A stretch of DNA of 42,387 bases. Source: an uncultured Gammaproteobacteria bacterium. GTDB taxonomy: Bacteria; Pseudomonadota; Gammaproteobacteria; Pseudomonadales; Ketobacteraceae. The notes beneath the pieces are model-generated. The model made no database searches and had not been told where the DNA came from. It was given only the letters and a program-made list of their open reading frames with translations. The position numbers were made by a program, and so were the translations under genes. This document shows, one piece after another, positions 15,817 through 23,902 of the stretch. Positions within the stretch are counted from its first letter, which is position 1; each line of letters begins with the position of its first letter. The stretch is taken from the NCBI GenBank assembly GCA_913063495.1, contig CAJXXT010000020.1:1-42387 (forward strand), in the 5' to 3' direction.

Positions 15817-17556
15817 ATGAGCAAAACAACAACATCAATAACACCATCAATATCATCACCCAAAAAACCGATCACTTTGGATGACTTGTGTTTTGATAAT
15901 CGTTTTGTTCGTGAGTTACCTGGCGACCCAGAAACAAAGAATTTTTGTCGCCAAGTGGAAGGAGCGTATTATTCGTTAGTGAAACCAGCTGCAACAGTAA
16001 AACCTTCTTTGGTTGCTTACTCTTGCGATGTAGCTGGTCTGCTTGATTTGTCTGATGAGAGCTGTAAGTCACCACAGTTTGTCCGCGTTTTTTCAGGCAA
16101 CGAATTGCTACCTAAGATGCAGCCATTTTCTATGTGTTATGGCGGTCATCAATTTGGAAATTGGGCGGGGCAACTTGGAGATGGGCGGGCGATTAATTTA
16201 GGGGAAGTGGTTAATCAGCGAGATGAACGATGGTATTTGCAATTAAAAGGCGCGGGTATTACTCCCTACTCCCGAAATGCAGATGGTTTAGCGGTATTAC
16301 GTTCCTCGGTACGTGAGTTTTTATGCAGTGAGGCGATGCACTATCTAGGCGTACCAACCACTCGAGCGTTAAGTTTAACGTTAACCGGTGATACCGTTGT
16401 GCGAGATATGTTTTACGACGGTAATGCAAAACCAGAGCTGGGTGCTGTTGTGTGTCGTGTGGCGCCGAGTTTTACGCGGTTTGGTAATTTTCAGTTACCT
16501 GCCTCTCGTGGTGATATCGATCTGCTTAAAAAACTGGTGGCTTATACGATCACCACGGATTTCTCACACGATTTTCCAGATCAGGATTCTTTAGATCAGG
16601 GCTCAGTAGATATAGCTGAGCCAACAAAAGAAAACATTTTGCAGTGGTATAACAAGGTGAGCGAACGTACCTTGGATATGGTGTTGCATTGGATGCGTGT
16701 CGGGTTTGTTCACGGTGTGATGAACACGGACAATATGTCGATACTAGGATTAACGATTGATTACGGCCCCTATGGCTGGTTAGAAGATTATGATCCCACT
16801 TGGACGCCAAATACCACAGATGCAAGCAATCGACGTTATCGTTTTGAGCATCAACCCCAGATAGCCCATTGGAATTTATTGCAGCTTGCTAATGCTATCC
16901 TCCCTCTTGTTGGCGATGAAGATAGTGATAGTAATGAAGGTCGAAAGGCGTTAGAAGCGACGTTAAATCAATTTGCTGAGAATTATCAGACACGGCATTT
17001 GGCTATGCAGTTAGAAAAACTGGGTTTAAAACCCTTGTCAGCGAAGCAGACACTTTCAGAACAAGGGCATTCAGATGATGCTGTTCTGGTAACGGATTTG
17101 TTAACATTATTGCAATCAGTTGAAACAGATATGACGTTGTTTTACAGGTGTTTAGCTGAGGTTGATGTTTCATCGTCAACCGTCTTAACATCTAAAGAAT
17201 ATGTGTCGCTTTTGACTGATGCTTATTATCAACCGGATCAGTTAACGGAAGAGTATACATTGCAGTTACACCAGTGGGTGGAGCGTTATGTCATACGTAG
17301 TGAATCAGAGGGGGTGGCACAGACTCAACGTAAACACATCATGAATGCTGTTAATCCGTTATATGTATTACGTAATTACCTTTCTCAGGTAGCGATTGAT
17401 AAAGCGGAGAACGGTGATTTTTCGGGTGTGGAAGAATTGATGGAAGTGCTAAAAAACCCATATATAGAGCAAGAAGGGAAAAAGCATTTAGCGGAGAAAC
17501 GACCGGAGTGGGCTCGGCATCGGGCTGGATGTTCGATGTTATCCTGTAGTTCTTAG
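15817..17556 (+). CDS. selO: Protein adenylyltransferase SelO (YdiU/UPF0061 pseudokinase fold)
   Basis: A 579-residue member of the SelO family, which transfers AMP from ATP to protein hydroxyls and has been linked to redox stress. Visible family blocks: CYGGHQFGNWAGQLGDGRAI, LQLKGAGITPYSRNADG, AVLRSSVREFLCSEAMH, HGVMNTDNMSILGLTIDYGP (metal and catalytic Asp/Asn) and LEDYDP. The C-terminus has Cys in place of the selenocysteine of eukaryotic forms (GCSMLSCSS). It is longer than the roughly 480 residues of the E. coli protein, with extra sequence around residues 245-270. It follows polA-DUF2237 and ends upstream of the sRNA candidate. Confidence 0.93.
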   Translation: MSKTTTSITPSISSPKKPITLDDLCFDNRFVRELPGDPETKNFCRQVEGAYYSLVKPAATVKPSLVAYSCDVAGLLDLSDESCKSPQFVRVFSGNELLPKMQPFSMCYGGHQFGNWAGQLGDGRAINLGEVVNQRDERWYLQLKGAGITPYSRNADGLAVLRSSVREFLCSEAMHYLGVPTTRALSLTLTGDTVVRDMFYDGNAKPELGAVVCRVAPSFTRFGNFQLPASRGDIDLLKKLVAYTITTDFSHDFPDQDSLDQGSVDIAEPTKENILQWYNKVSERTLDMVLHWMRVGFVHGVMNTDNMSILGLTIDYGPYGWLEDYDPTWTPNTTDASNRRYRFEHQPQIAHWNLLQLANAILPLVGDEDSDSNEGRKALEATLNQFAENYQTRHLAMQLEKLGLKPLSAKQTLSEQGHSDDAVLVTDLLTLLQSVETDMTLFYRCLAEVDVSSSTVLTSKEYVSLLTDAYYQPDQLTEEYTLQLHQWVERYVIRSESEGVAQTQRKHIMNAVNPLYVLRNYLSQVAIDKAENGDFSGVEELMEVLKNPYIEQEGKKHLAEKRPEWARHRAGCSMLSCSS

Positions 17557-17634
17557 CAAGAAGGTGAGTGCTGGCTATGTAAGCCGTTGATTTTATAGTG
17601 GAGGATCAATTCTAAATTTATTTCAAATTTTTAT

Positions 17635-17661
17635 GAACTAATGGCAAACATACCCCTCTAA
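17635..17661 (+). promoter_or_regulatory. Candidate sigma-E (RpoE/AlgU) promoter
   Basis: GAACTA at 17635-17640, 16 nt, then TCTAA at 17657-17661. Sigma-E promoters have GAACTT, 16-17 nt, then TCTGA or TCTAA. Transcription would begin near 17666-17669, just upstream of three hairpins. No sigma-70 promoter of similar quality was seen here. Confidence 0.5.
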
Positions 17662-17666
17662 TACTT

Positions 17667-17789
17667 TGAAGCTAAGGTATACGTTCCCAGATAGGCTGAA
17701 TAGCGAGTGATTCAGCCGCAATCCACTACCCTTTCTCAAAGGGTAGTATCCAGCCGGTAGTTCTCCCCAAGTCTACCGGCTTTTTTTTG
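17667..17789 (+). ncRNA. Candidate small RNA in the Spot 42/ErsA genomic position
   Basis: About 123 nt predicted, between selO and the convergent hybrid kinase gene. After a 5' single-stranded stretch there are three hairpins: GGCTGAAT/ATTCAGCC (17694-17717), ACTACCCTTT/AAAGGGTAGT (17725-17747) and AGCCGGTAG/CTACCGGCT followed by a T run (17752-17788). The terminator loop exposes TCTCCCC, able to pair with GGGGAGA-type ribosome sites. In E. coli the Hfq-dependent Spot 42 RNA, and in Pseudomonas the sigma-22-dependent ErsA RNA, are encoded between polA and engB; here that interval also holds DUF2237, selO and a kinase. The first hairpin resembles the GGCUGAAU...AGCCGC hairpin of Spot 42. It might instead be only the 3' UTR of selO. 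Confidence 0.55.
17752..17788 (+). terminator. Intrinsic terminator of selO / sRNA candidate
   Basis: Perfect 9-bp GC-rich stem AGCCGGTAG/CTACCGGCT with a 12-nt loop, followed by an uninterrupted T run. It would end both selO read-through and the sRNA candidate. On the other strand the convergent kinase gene stops at 17826. Confidence 0.9.
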
Positions 17790-17825
17790 CCTAAAATTTA
17801 GTTCTGCTGTGAATATCTTATGCTT

Positions 17826-19688
17826 TTAAAACTCCGCCGATTGAGCATTTTTGTGATTAACGGATGTTTTTTTGATTGATGCAGCATGGGTTAGAAAAGC
17901 AAGAATCGCTGCTGGTTTTGCCGGTTTGTGTAATAGAAAGTCTTTTTCGTTAAGCCCATGGCGTTTAAAATCGACGCTTCTGTCTGCCGTAACCATTAAG
18001 GCAGGGAGAAATGGCATTGTGCAGAATTCACGTATATCACGAATAGCGTGGATACCGGTTTGGTTGTACTGCAGTTGAAAGTCGCTAATAATAGCGTCAG
18101 GACGAAGTACTGAGTTGTTTAGCTGTTGTATTACGTTTGTGCTTGATTCTGCAGATAGAACAACACATTCCCATTGTTGCAATAGTTCGGTCATGTTTTC
18201 CCGAATGGCTTGATCATCATCGATAACCAAGACACAAAGCCCCTGGATAGAGGGTTTATGTTTAGAACTGGATTGCATCGTGCTGAAATCAGGGGTTATA
18301 GGGTTGGATGAATTAGCTTTTTTCCCGATAGGTATGAACAGCGAGAAATGAGTGCCCTTTGAGGACGAACTGAACTGGAGGTCTAAGCCTAGTATCGAAA
18401 CTAAGCGCTGGACTAAAGCTAAGCCTAAACCGAGACCGTTGGAATTGTGGTTAGGGTTTTCTAAAGGGTAATTTTCATCAAATATAGAGTTTTGTTTATT
18501 ATTCGGTATTCCGATTCCTGTATCGGATACTTGAATTTTGATGTTGTCATTTTGTCTATGGGTTGAGACAGAAACTTCTCCAGATTCGGTAAAACAGATA
18601 GCATTGCTGACAAGGTTATTTAATATCATGCCGTACAGTTCTGGATCGGAGTACGTATATTCATCGGTTTCTTCAATCGTAAAACGTAAGTTTTTTTCTT
18701 GGGCATTGGCTTGAAACGTACTCAAAATTTGTTGGTGCACGCCTGACAATGGGAAATTCAACATTTCACTTTGCATTTCTCGTGAATCAAATCGAGAAAT
18801 ATAGGATAAATTATTAAACATACCCTCTAAAGCAGCAACGGATTTATTGATTGTTGATAATGAACGATGCCCCTTGTCGTTATCAATAAAGTGTCCTAAG
18901 TTACTGGCACAGAGAGAGATGGTGTGTAATGGCTGTCTTAAGTTATGACCTGCCGCGGCAATAAATCGAGATTTTCCGATGCTGATTTTCTCAGCCATCT
19001 CCTTTTTTTCTGTTAATGCCTGTATAAGGTCAAGGTTTTCTAGTCTCGCCTGAATAGCGTCTTTAAAACGTTGATTCATACCTTTAACAAAATTAAAAAC
19101 GATAATATTAAAAATAAATAGTATGGGGAGTATGGTGAGATGAAACCAGTCAGCCTCTGCAAGTAGCCGAATGCAAACGACGCTGCCACTACCAAGGGCC
19201 AATGCAATGTAACTGGGCAAATGAATAGATAAAAAACTAGCAGATGCTAAAATCATACAAAAAAGAAAGGTAGCCATTTGTATTTGGTAAAATAGGCCGT
19301 AGTTTTGAGCATCATAAAATAATAAAAAAAACACTCCGAATAGAAAACCATAGGCAGCGGTTAGGGCAACTTCGAGTCGAGCCCAGTAGGCAGGGTTAAG
19401 CGATGTCTCTTCGTTTTTAATGCTATGTTCATGGCGAGAATATACAAAAAAATTGATCATCCGAAATAGTGCTAATAAGGCAAAGGTGCTTAGCCATAAT
19501 AAAACCGCTACTTGTTCGTTAGGGTTTACCATATACCAGACTAAGAAAGCCATGATACTCGCACCGGAAAAGGTTAAACCAGTGGTTAGAGGCACATTAG
19601 AATAGAGCTCACGTATTTGTTCTTGGAATACCTCTAATGCTTGGGCATTGGCTTTATCATTCGTATTATCGATTTTTGGTTTGCTCAC
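17826..19688 (-). CDS. Hybrid sensor histidine kinase / response regulator, membrane-bound
   Basis: Start set at GTG 19688, which has AGGAGG nine bases upstream; an in-frame TTG at 19712 overlaps that site. The 620-residue protein has about six hydrophobic helices in the first 210 residues, a short coiled coil, then HisKA (AAGHNLRQPLHTISL, phospho-His), HATPase_c (LNNLVSNAICF N-box, VSDTGIGIP, GLGLGLALV) and a C-terminal receiver (VLVIDDDQ, phospho-Asp in IISDFQ, Lys in LLHKPAKP). No Hpt or DNA-binding domain is present and no cognate regulator is adjacent, so output passes to an unlinked partner. The signal is unknown. Confidence 0.92.
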   Translation of the reverse strand: MSKPKIDNTNDKANAQALEVFQEQIRELYSNVPLTTGLTFSGASIMAFLVWYMVNPNEQVAVLLWLSTFALLALFRMINFFVYSRHEHSIKNEETSLNPAYWARLEVALTAAYGFLFGVFFLLFYDAQNYGLFYQIQMATFLFCMILASASFLSIHLPSYIALALGSGSVVCIRLLAEADWFHLTILPILFIFNIIVFNFVKGMNQRFKDAIQARLENLDLIQALTEKKEMAEKISIGKSRFIAAAGHNLRQPLHTISLCASNLGHFIDNDKGHRSLSTINKSVAALEGMFNNLSYISRFDSREMQSEMLNFPLSGVHQQILSTFQANAQEKNLRFTIEETDEYTYSDPELYGMILNNLVSNAICFTESGEVSVSTHRQNDNIKIQVSDTGIGIPNNKQNSIFDENYPLENPNHNSNGLGLGLALVQRLVSILGLDLQFSSSSKGTHFSLFIPIGKKANSSNPITPDFSTMQSSSKHKPSIQGLCVLVIDDDQAIRENMTELLQQWECVVLSAESSTNVIQQLNNSVLRPDAIISDFQLQYNQTGIHAIRDIREFCTMPFLPALMVTADRSVDFKRHGLNEKDFLLHKPAKPAAILAFLTHAASIKKTSVNHKNAQSAEF

Positions 19689-19733
19689 GTACGATAACCT
19701 CCTGTAACTCAAGCGTTAGATTATTCCGGATCA

Positions 19734-20459
19734 TTATTCTTTAATTTGTAACCAGCGAGCAATAACTTGGTGTGCCTCATCGACCCCATCTCTTTTTAGC
19801 GAAGAAAACAACTGGGCAGTAATATGTTCCCCTATTTGAGCGACCTCCTCTTGTACATTGAGTAATACATTTTTGGCTGGGCCACTTTTGAGCTTGTCTG
19901 ATTTGCTTAGTAAAATATGTACTGGCATGCCGAAGTGAGTGGACCACTCCAGCATCATGAGATCAAACTCTCGTAAAGGGTGACGTACATCCATAACAAG
20001 AATAAGTCCCGCCAAACACTCACGGCGCTCAATATACTCACTCATATTGGCTTGCCATTCAATTTTCATGGCCTCAGGCACCTGTGCGTAACCGTAACCA
20101 GGTAGGTCGACCAGCCTAAGTTGCTCATTAATGCCAAAGAAATTAATTAACTGAGTTCGCCCTGGCGTTTTACTGGTACGTGCCAGCTTCCTCAGGTTAC
20201 TAATGGTATTGATGGAACTGGACTTACCCGAGTTAGAGCGGCCTGCAAAGGCAACTTCTAAGCCTTCGTTTGGGGGGCATTGTGCGAGCTTTTGCGCACT
20301 TTTGAGAAATTCAGCCTGTTGCAATAGCGATGCAACGGCATTATCCCGTACGGGCTTGTCCACTTCTGGCTCTTTACGTGTATAGGGGTAAGGGGTATTA
20401 GGTTCCCGCTTGTTTTTTTTGGAGTTTGCTCGTTGTTTTTTCTGATGAGGACTGGCCAT
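19734..20459 (-). CDS. engB: Ribosome biogenesis GTPase YihA/EngB
   Basis: A 241-residue TrmE-Era-EngA-EngB-Septin GTPase acting in 50S assembly. G1 GRSNSGKSS at 73-81, G2 region [12 protein letters not shown]3 DLPGYGYA and G4 LSKSDK (in place of TKxD) are visible. Before the GTPase core there are about 45 residues, very basic and low-complexity at the start ([16 protein letters not shown]), longer than the E. coli protein. No internal Met offers a shorter start. Its stop is 45 nt before the kinase GTG, and it is divergent from the cytochrome c5 gene. Confidence 0.95.
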   Translation of the reverse strand: MASPHQKKQRANSKKNKREPNTPYPYTRKEPEVDKPVRDNAVASLLQQAEFLKSAQKLAQCPPNEGLEVAFAGRSNSGKSSSINTISNLRKLARTSKTPGRTQLINFFGINEQLRLVDLPGYGYAQVPEAMKIEWQANMSEYIERRECLAGLILVMDVRHPLREFDLMMLEWSTHFGMPVHILLSKSDKLKSGPAKNVLLNVQEEVAQIGEHITAQLFSSLKRDGVDEAHQVIARWLQIKE

Positions 20460-20609
20460 TAACTTATGCTCAAAAATTGGAAATCAGGGGCTATTTTAAA
20501 GGGGTTTTACGTTTTGCGATAGTTTACCTTAATACAGCGGGTGCATGGAGTTTCCAAGTATCGAAGGTATAGGTTATAATTCGCTAGTTTGATGGAGAAT
20601 ACCGATGTT

Positions 20610-20638
20610 TTTACGAGGTATCTCATTGATTTTATAAT
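20610..20638 (+). promoter_or_regulatory. Sigma-70 promoter for the cytochrome c5 gene
   Basis: TTTACG at 20610-20615, 17-nt spacer, perfect TATAAT at 20633-20638. The transcript would start near 20645 and carry a leader with a small hairpin (GGCCT/AGGCC around GTACACAG, near 20657-20675) before the ATG at 20701. Confidence 0.7.
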
Positions 20639-20700
20639 AAAATGCCATATGAGAGAGGCCTGTACACAGAGGCCATGACAGAGAGATTAAGGGTAATAAT

Positions 20701-20997
20701 ATGAAGAAATTAGTTATCGCATCTGCTATTGCAGTGTTAGGTTTCGCTGCTTCCGTTCAAGCTGAAGCTCCTGCTAAGTACAATGCGACTTGCATGGCGT
20801 GTCATGGATTTGGTGCTGCAGGTGCTCCAATTACGGGTAACAAAGAAGCATGGGCATCTCGTGTTGCTCAGGGTATGGATGTTCTAGTAGCAAGTGCTAA
20901 AGCCGGTAAAGGTGCAATGCCTCCGATGGGGTTATGCGCAGATTGTTCTGACGATGAGCTAAAAGAATTGATTACATTTATGTCTACAGCTAAGTAA
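20701..20997 (+). CDS. Cytochrome c5 family protein
   Basis: A 98-residue monoheme cytochrome c. Signal peptide 1-21 (MKKLVIASAIAVLGFAASVQ, A), heme motif CMACH at 31-35, and probable axial Met76 in MPPMG. The extra pair C79/C82 in LCADCSD is the disulfide typical of cytochrome c5. It acts in the periplasm as an electron carrier, probably toward terminal oxidases. A strong promoter lies upstream and TAAGG precedes the ATG. The engB-c5-c4-dsbA order is that of Pseudomonas. Confidence 0.92.
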   Translation: MKKLVIASAIAVLGFAASVQAEAPAKYNATCMACHGFGAAGAPITGNKEAWASRVAQGMDVLVASAKAGKGAMPPMGLCADCSDDELKELITFMSTAK

Positions 20998-21159
20998 TTG
21001 CTTTTAAAAACATTACAGTAAGTTGTACAGGAGGCGTTGGATCTGATCTATAGCAATAATGCATAGACGGAAACAACGCTTCTTATATTTAGCCATGCTG
21101 GTTGAGATATACCCCCTATACAGAAATAAATACGCTTTAGAGCAAAACTGGACGTTAAG

Positions 21160-21798
21160 ATGAACCAAGTAACAAAGATTGTATCCATTGTATTGATGAT
21201 GCTAGCGACGGCTGGTATTGCAGAAGCCGCTGGTGATGCGGAAGCTGGAAAGGCTAAAGCGGCGGTATGTGGCGGTTGTCATGGGGCAGATGGGAATAGC
21301 ATGATTCCTAGCTTTCCAAAATTGGCAGGCCAGAATGAGCGGTACTTTATTAAGCAAATAAATGATATTAAAAGCGGTGCTCGTAACGTTGTTGCGATGA
21401 CGGCTATCGTTGGTGGTTTAAGCGATCAAGATATTGCTGATTTAGGCGCATATTTTGGCTCTCAGACCATTAAAGTGGGCATGGTTAAGACTGATTTGTT
21501 AGAGCTCGGTCAAAAAATATACCGAGGCGGTAACGTTGATACCGGAGTGACTGCGTGTGCTGCATGTCATGGTGCAACGGGTGAAGGGATGCCTGCAGCA
21601 GGTTATCCAGCTCTTGGTGGTCAGCATACTGCCTACGTAGAAGCACAGTTAAAAGCCTTCCGTGCAGCAGGACGTGCTGATGAATCAGGTGTTCGCCGTA
21701 CTAACGATGGTGACTCTATGATGATGCAAAGTGTTGCAGGGCGACTAAGTGATCGCGAGTTAAAAGCGGTTGCGAGCTATATCAACGGCCTTAAGTAG
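21160..21798 (+). CDS. Cytochrome c4, diheme
   Basis: A 212-residue periplasmic diheme cytochrome. Signal peptide about 1-23, then two homologous cytochrome halves with heme motifs CGGCH (37-41) and CAACH (133-137). Axial Met residues are likely in VVAMTAIV and DSMMMQSVAG. Cytochrome c4 passes electrons from the bc1 complex to cbb3-type or other oxidases. The site before ATG 21160 is weak. It ends with its own intrinsic terminator at 21820-21850. Confidence 0.94.
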   Translation: MNQVTKIVSIVLMMLATAGIAEAAGDAEAGKAKAAVCGGCHGADGNSMIPSFPKLAGQNERYFIKQINDIKSGARNVVAMTAIVGGLSDQDIADLGAYFGSQTIKVGMVKTDLLELGQKIYRGGNVDTGVTACAACHGATGEGMPAAGYPALGGQHTAYVEAQLKAFRAAGRADESGVRRTNDGDSMMMQSVAGRLSDRELKAVASYINGLK

Positions 21799-21819
21799 AG
21801 CGACTGAAGAATATAGATC

Positions 21820-21850
21820 AAAAAGGGGTGGCGTGAGCTGCCCCTTTTTA
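21820..21850 (+). terminator. Intrinsic terminator after cytochrome c4
   Basis: Stem AAAAAGGGGTGGC / GCTGCCCCTTTTT around GTGA with one G-T pair, ending in a T run, 21 nt after the stop codon. Confidence 0.9.
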
Positions 21851-21973
21851 TTATCTGCGAAACGGTTTGTAGCATATTCTACGGAATATTTAGGGAACAT
21901 CAGCGCTGTACTAGACTCTAACGCTAAGCTAAGAAAAACAACTAATATACGTAACGATTGGGAAATATAATAA

Positions 21974-22627
21974 ATGAAACAAGTACAAAAACAGCTGTTT
22001 ACCTTGATTGTGGGTTTATTCGCCGGGTTATTGGTGTTGACTGCACAGGCTGAAACGTTTCGTGAGGGAGTTGATTATACGGAATTAAAGCAACCTATTC
22101 AGACTGCTGACCCTAGTTCAATTGAGGTTCGAGAGTTTTTTTGGTTTGGCTGCCCCCACTGCTATAAATTGGAGCCATTTGTTCATAATTTCTCCCAAAA
22201 CTTACCTGAAGGAGTGACTTTTTTACAAACACCTGCGCCTTTAAACAAGAGTTGGATGAACCATGCTCATGCGTTTTATGTGATGGAGCTGTTAGGCAAG
22301 ACCAAAGAAATAGCACCTGCATTGTTTAATCAGCTACATGTGGCGAAAAATAAGCTATTTAGCCAAGAAGAACTCGCTGGTTTTTTTAAGAGCTATGATG
22401 TATCTGAATCGGATTTTAATAAGCTTTTCCAATCCTTCCCAGTTCGCACAAAGGTACGCCAGGCGGAGGCCTTTGCAAAAGCAGCGCGGTTGAGTGGGGT
22501 ACCTGCTATTGTTGTTAATGGAAAATATGTTGTCGGAACGAAGATGGCAAAAGGCTTTCCTCGTATGATGCAGATTGTTAACTTTTTGATTGAGAAAGAA
22601 AGGGTCACGATGCAGGCTGCGTTATAA
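21974..22627 (+). CDS. dsbA: Thiol:disulfide interchange protein DsbA
   Basis: A 217-residue periplasmic thioredoxin-fold oxidase. Signal peptide about 1-26 (LFTLIVGLFAGLLVLTAQA), active site CPHC at residues 60-63 within FFWFGCPHCYKLEPF, and the cis-Pro loop SGVPAIVVNG near 177. It introduces disulfides into exported proteins and is reoxidised by DsbB, which is not in this window. Located downstream of the two cytochromes as in Pseudomonas. Separate transcription is likely because a terminator precedes it. Confidence 0.96.
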   Translation: MKQVQKQLFTLIVGLFAGLLVLTAQAETFREGVDYTELKQPIQTADPSSIEVREFFWFGCPHCYKLEPFVHNFSQNLPEGVTFLQTPAPLNKSWMNHAHAFYVMELLGKTKEIAPALFNQLHVAKNKLFSQEELAGFFKSYDVSESDFNKLFQSFPVRTKVRQAEAFAKAARLSGVPAIVVNGKYVVGTKMAKGFPRMMQIVNFLIEKERVTMQAAL

Positions 22628-22709
22628 AGAGTATACGAAGTTAATCATTATCGATGAGCCCTTCTGTGAGGGAGGCACTGGTCATCGAATGAAAGTTTGA
22701 TAAACTCTA

Positions 22710-22737
22710 AAGGCTGGGTGTGAAAATCCGGCTTTTT
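22710..22737 (+). terminator. Intrinsic terminator after dsbA
   Basis: Stem AGGCTGG / CCGGCTT with two G-T pairs around GTGTGAAAAT, followed by six T. Confidence 0.75.
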
Positions 22738-22810
22738 TCATGTTTGGCTTTTATCTATCACAACGCGTGTTGGCTGAAAGCTACTAGGTTTATCCGTTAG
22801 GAGCGTAAGG

Positions 22811-23644
22811 TTGTCATTTCAGATCAATCATGAGGTGTTAGAGCAAGGTGATCAGTGTTTTTCTCGTAAATACGGGAAAGATGTGCCTGAGACTCTAAAG
22901 CTGCTTTCTTACAATATACAAGCGGCAATTGGTACAAGCTCTTACCACCACTATGTCACTCGCAGCTGGCGTCATCTGCTCCCTGACTGGCGTGGTGTTC
23001 AGCGACTAGATGATATTGCAAAAGTGCTAGTGGATTATGACTTGGTAGCACTACAAGAAGTGGACGGTGGCAGTCTGCGTAGTAGCTTTGTTAATCAGGT
23101 ATCGTATTTGGCGGATGTTGCGGGTTTTGATTATTGGTATCAACAACTGAATCGAGACTTTGGTCGATTCGGGAAGTTCTCAAATGGCATCTTATCGCGT
23201 TTTGTACCTTATGAGTTACAAGACCATAAGTTACCAGGCTTAAAAGGTCGTGGGGCTATTGTTGCTAAGTACGGGCACCCTGATAACCCGTTGGTATTGA
23301 TAGGGTTGCATTTAGCGTTAAGTGAAAAGGCGCGTTTTCGTCAATTGGACTATATTCGTGAATTAATTCAGGGTCATGAGCACGTTATTGTTATGGGGGA
23401 TATGAATTGTCGAGGTGATCAGATTATTGATACTCCTTTGCGAGATACCCACCTTATTCAGGTTAATGGAGAGCATCACACTTTTCCAAGCTGGAAGCCC
23501 GATAGAAGTATTGATCACATTATGGTGAGCCCAAGTCTAAAGATAAATAAAATTAATGTGTTAGATCATACTCACTCTGACCACCGTCCAATAGCGATGG
23601 AAATCTGCTTGCCTAACTGTATTAGAGAGTCATTCTACGAGTAG
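22811..23644 (+). CDS. Endonuclease/exonuclease/phosphatase (EEP) family hydrolase
   Basis: A 277-residue protein with the EEP fold: LKLLSYNIQA (metal Asn), LVALQEVDGGS (catalytic Glu), VIMGDMNCRGD (Asp/Asn) and HTHSDHRPIAMEI (Asp-His). Members include nucleases and lipid or sugar phosphatases, so the substrate stays open. The start is TTG 22811, supported by AGGAG at 22799-22803 with a 7-nt spacing; no ATG fits. No signal peptide. The neighbour is a GGDEF gene, as in Pseudomonas (PA5488-PA5487 region as I recall). Confidence 0.85.
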   Translation: MSFQINHEVLEQGDQCFSRKYGKDVPETLKLLSYNIQAAIGTSSYHHYVTRSWRHLLPDWRGVQRLDDIAKVLVDYDLVALQEVDGGSLRSSFVNQVSYLADVAGFDYWYQQLNRDFGRFGKFSNGILSRFVPYELQDHKLPGLKGRGAIVAKYGHPDNPLVLIGLHLALSEKARFRQLDYIRELIQGHEHVIVMGDMNCRGDQIIDTPLRDTHLIQVNGEHHTFPSWKPDRSIDHIMVSPSLKINKINVLDHTHSDHRPIAMEICLPNCIRESFYE

Positions 23645-23776
23645 ATAGTTCCTTGCATATGTATAGTGCATTGTTTCTAAATGTTTTTTTTGTGGCCTTG
23701 CATAAACTTTCTAACTACTGATTCTTGAGTTTGTCGCTTTAAGAGTAAATTTGTCTATCGTTGGCTTAAGCACTAC

Positions 23777-23810
23777 CTATACTGATAGTTACTCTATACT
23801 AATAGTTACC
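23777..23810 (+). repeat. Tandem duplication of 17 nt upstream of the diguanylate cyclase gene
   Basis: Units CTATACTGATAGTTACT (23777-23793) and CTATACTAATAGTTACC (23794-23810), two mismatches. Lies in the 258-nt AT-rich gap before the GGDEF gene; could be paired binding sites or slippage. Confidence 0.6.
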
Positions 23811-23902
23811 TTGTTCTTAAGTGATTACTCGACCCTCGTGCTTTGGCTTTCTGTGTTCCTGAGTGAGGTTATTTTTACGTTTAAAGAGCTTTATAAAACA
23901 CT

